A stretch of DNA of 6,201 nucleotides, taken from NCBI GenBank assembly GCA_964389805.1, contig CAYMFU010000020.1, forward strand, positions 1 through 6,201. The letters are read 5' to 3'. The DNA is from JAGTVG01 sp964389805 (GTDB taxonomy: Bacteria > Bacteroidota > Bacteroidia > Cytophagales > Cyclobacteriaceae). This document shows, piece after piece, positions 4,742 to 6,201 of this stretch. A model generated the notes under the pieces. That model was not told where the DNA came from. It made no database searches and worked only from the letters and a program-made list of their open reading frames with translations. Numbering within the stretch: the stretch's first letter is position 1; the number at the start of each line of letters is the position of its first letter. A program made the translations under genes and the position numbers.

Positions 4742-5464
4742 CTAAATATATTCCTCAAGATACCGGATTACCGATTCTTTATACATTTTACCTATTGGAA
4801 GCATCAAGGAGTCAATTTCTATTCCTTCATTATTGAATGCTGAAATCTTTGAAACCGAAATCAGGTATGATCTGTGTATTCTGATAAAACGTTTAGCTGG
4901 CAACATTTTTTCCATATTTTTCATTGGCATTTTGCTGATGATCAATCCACTCTTCAGGTAGATCTTGATATAATCTTTCAAACCTTCAATATAGTTTATG
5001 TCATCTACCCGGATTTTTACATTCTTTCTGTCAGCTCTGACCCAGATGGATTCTTCGCCGGATCCAGGCTTCTTGCTTACGTCTAGAATTGATCTGGCAG
5101 TTGTGCTCTCCTGATTATTGAATTTATTTATTGCTTTAAGGAAGCGTTCGAAAGAAACTGGTTTCAAAAGATAATCGACTACGTCCAATTCGAAACCTTC
5201 GAAGGCAAACTCTCTGTAAGCCGTGACTATAATTACCTTTGGTGGAGTTTGAAGTGTTTTAAGAAATTCCAAACCAGTGATTTTGGGCATTTGTATATCC
5301 AGGAACATCAGATCAACCCTATTGGTTTGCAAGTATTCAAAAGCCTGTAAAGCATTTTCACAGGTTTCAACCAGGGTAAAGGCATCAAGCTTGTCAAGAT
5401 AACTTTTAATAACCTGTGATGCGATGGGTTCATCATCTACTATTAAGCATCTAATTTCATTCAT
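4742..5464 (-). CDS. LytTR-family response regulator
   Basis: This 240-residue regulator has two domains. The receiver domain (about 3-118) carries the acidic pair D10/D11, phospho-acceptor D56 in FLDIQMP, T81 and K101 in the LLKP motif, all residues needed for phosphorylation. After a short linker (about 118-137), the LytTR DNA-binding domain (about 138-238) begins IWVRADRKNVKI and contains YIEGLKDYIKIYL and the FIRIHRSYLI segment typical of the fold. It would accept phosphate from the adjacent kinase and bind direct-repeat promoter sites. The start codon overlaps the kinase stop as ATGA (5461-5464), which points to translational coupling. In Bacteroidota such pairs are very common and their targets are diverse, so no stimulus or regulon can be read from the sequence. 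Confidence 0.95.
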   Translation of the reverse strand: MNEIRCLIVDDEPIASQVIKSYLDKLDAFTLVETCENALQAFEYLQTNRVDLMFLDIQMPKITGLEFLKTLQTPPKVIIVTAYREFAFEGFELDVVDYLLKPVSFERFLKAINKFNNQESTTARSILDVSKKPGSGEESIWVRADRKNVKIRVDDINYIEGLKDYIKIYLKSGLIISKMPMKNMEKMLPAKRFIRIHRSYLISVSKISAFNNEGIEIDSLMLPIGKMYKESVIRYLEEYI

Positions 5465-6201
5465 AATATATTATCCAGTTCAATATTAAGGGTAATAGCA
5501 AAGATATTATGGTTTTCCTGTATAGTAAGTTTATGGCGCCCGGGATACAGAATATTCAATCTTTTTTTTACATTTTGTAATCCAATACCCTCAGTATATC
5601 CGGTTTCATCATTTGAAGATTCAGGAACCCGGGGATTTTTAACCCTGAAATCCAGTTGACCATTATCCACGATGATTCCAATATTCAGCCATTGCATCCC
5701 CACTTCTTTACTGATACCATGTTTAAAGGCATTTTCAACAAAGGGTTGAAGGATCATTGGCGCAATGCTTACTTTATTATTAATTCCTTCTTCCGAAAAC
5801 TCTACCTTCAGCTTACTGTATCTTAATTTCTCCAATTCAAGGTAATCCTTAATATACTGGACCTCGCTATCTATACTGACATAAGGCTTATTGCTTTTAT
5901 AAAGCATATAATCTAACAGGGATGAAATTTTAAGAACGATCTGAGGTGCATTCTCTGATCCCGCAAGTACCAGTCCATACAGGTTGTTGAGTGTATTAAA
6001 TAAAAAGTGTGGATGGATCTGCGCTTTCAATAATTTAAGTTCTGCTTCTTTCAACCTTAACTCCATCTCCATACTCTTTTTCTCCAGGACCAGGTTTTTT
6101 TTCTCCACCGCATTCCACTTGCTGATCAGCCTAATTGTAACCGCAAATAGAACGACCAGGTAATTTCCAGCAATAAGATATATGATATTAAATGATGCCG
6201 G
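5461..6201 (-). CDS. LytS-type sensor histidine kinase, N-terminus beyond the window
   Basis: The frame stays open to the right edge; 246 residues are visible. It begins with a membrane segment (about visible residues 5-26, IIYLIAGNYLVVLFAVTIRL), then a charged coiled-coil linker. The His_kinase domain follows with QIHPHFLFNTLNN, whose second His (visible residue 65) is the expected phospho-acceptor. The HATPase part has the N box PFVENAFKHG (N at visible 157) and the G box EGIGLQNVKKRL. The GTG at 6108-6106 is an internal codon after the membrane segment and not a likely start; more membrane helices probably lie outside the window. The kinase should sit in the inner membrane, autophosphorylate and pass phosphate to the LytTR regulator encoded next. 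The sensing part is not visible, so the signal is unknown. Confidence 0.93.
   Translation of the reverse strand, partial: PASFNIIYLIAGNYLVVLFAVTIRLISKWNAVEKKNLVLEKKSMEMELRLKEAELKLLKAQIHPHFLFNTLNNLYGLVLAGSENAPQIVLKISSLLDYMLYKSNKPYVSIDSEVQYIKDYLELEKLRYSKLKVEFSEEGINNKVSIAPMILQPFVENAFKHGISKEVGMQWLNIGIIVDNGQLDFRVKNPRVPESSNDETGYTEGIGLQNVKKRLNILYPGRHKLTIQENHNIFAITLNIELDNIL

Overview
The window looks like a piece of a Bacteroidota chromosome. The reasons are an A+T-rich background, few Shine-Dalgarno-like starts, a LytS-type kinase with a LytTR response regulator in the arrangement common in that phylum, and an IS3-family OrfA of a type I associate with Bacteroidota. I cannot name a genus.

Layout. 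Positions 1-302 carry no convincing gene but hold a run of small hairpins and an exact 16-base copy of the 5' end of the tRNA that follows. A CAU-anticodon tRNA (303-376, probably tRNA-Ile2) ends in a strong intrinsic terminator (398-433). From about 434 to 3330 the sequence looks like accessory DNA next to a tRNA locus. It holds an A+T-rich orphan gene (685-1434) with a gamma-glutamylcyclotransferase-like N-terminus, then an IS3-family remnant (orfA intact, orfB cut after about 38 codons). The orfB stub runs in frame into the C-terminal two thirds of a large serine recombinase that has lost its catalytic domain and carries a frameshift.

From about 3333 to the right edge the genes are all on the minus strand and look like ordinary chromosome. 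In order of transcription they are a LytS-type sensor kinase (open at the window edge), its LytTR response regulator (ATGA overlap), and an L-rhamnose isomerase of the Pseudomonas stutzeri/RhaI type, followed by a probable intrinsic terminator.

Working together: kinase and regulator form one two-component pair. Rhamnose isomerase lies 83 bases downstream on the same strand and could be reached by read-through, but nothing in the sequence ties the pair to rhamnose. The recombinase and IS are decayed mobile DNA, which suggests that the orphan gene is cargo of a degraded island. I see no CRISPR array and no clearly new multi-gene system. The least explained items are the hairpin/tRNA-copy region at 81-302 and the orphan protein at 685-1434.
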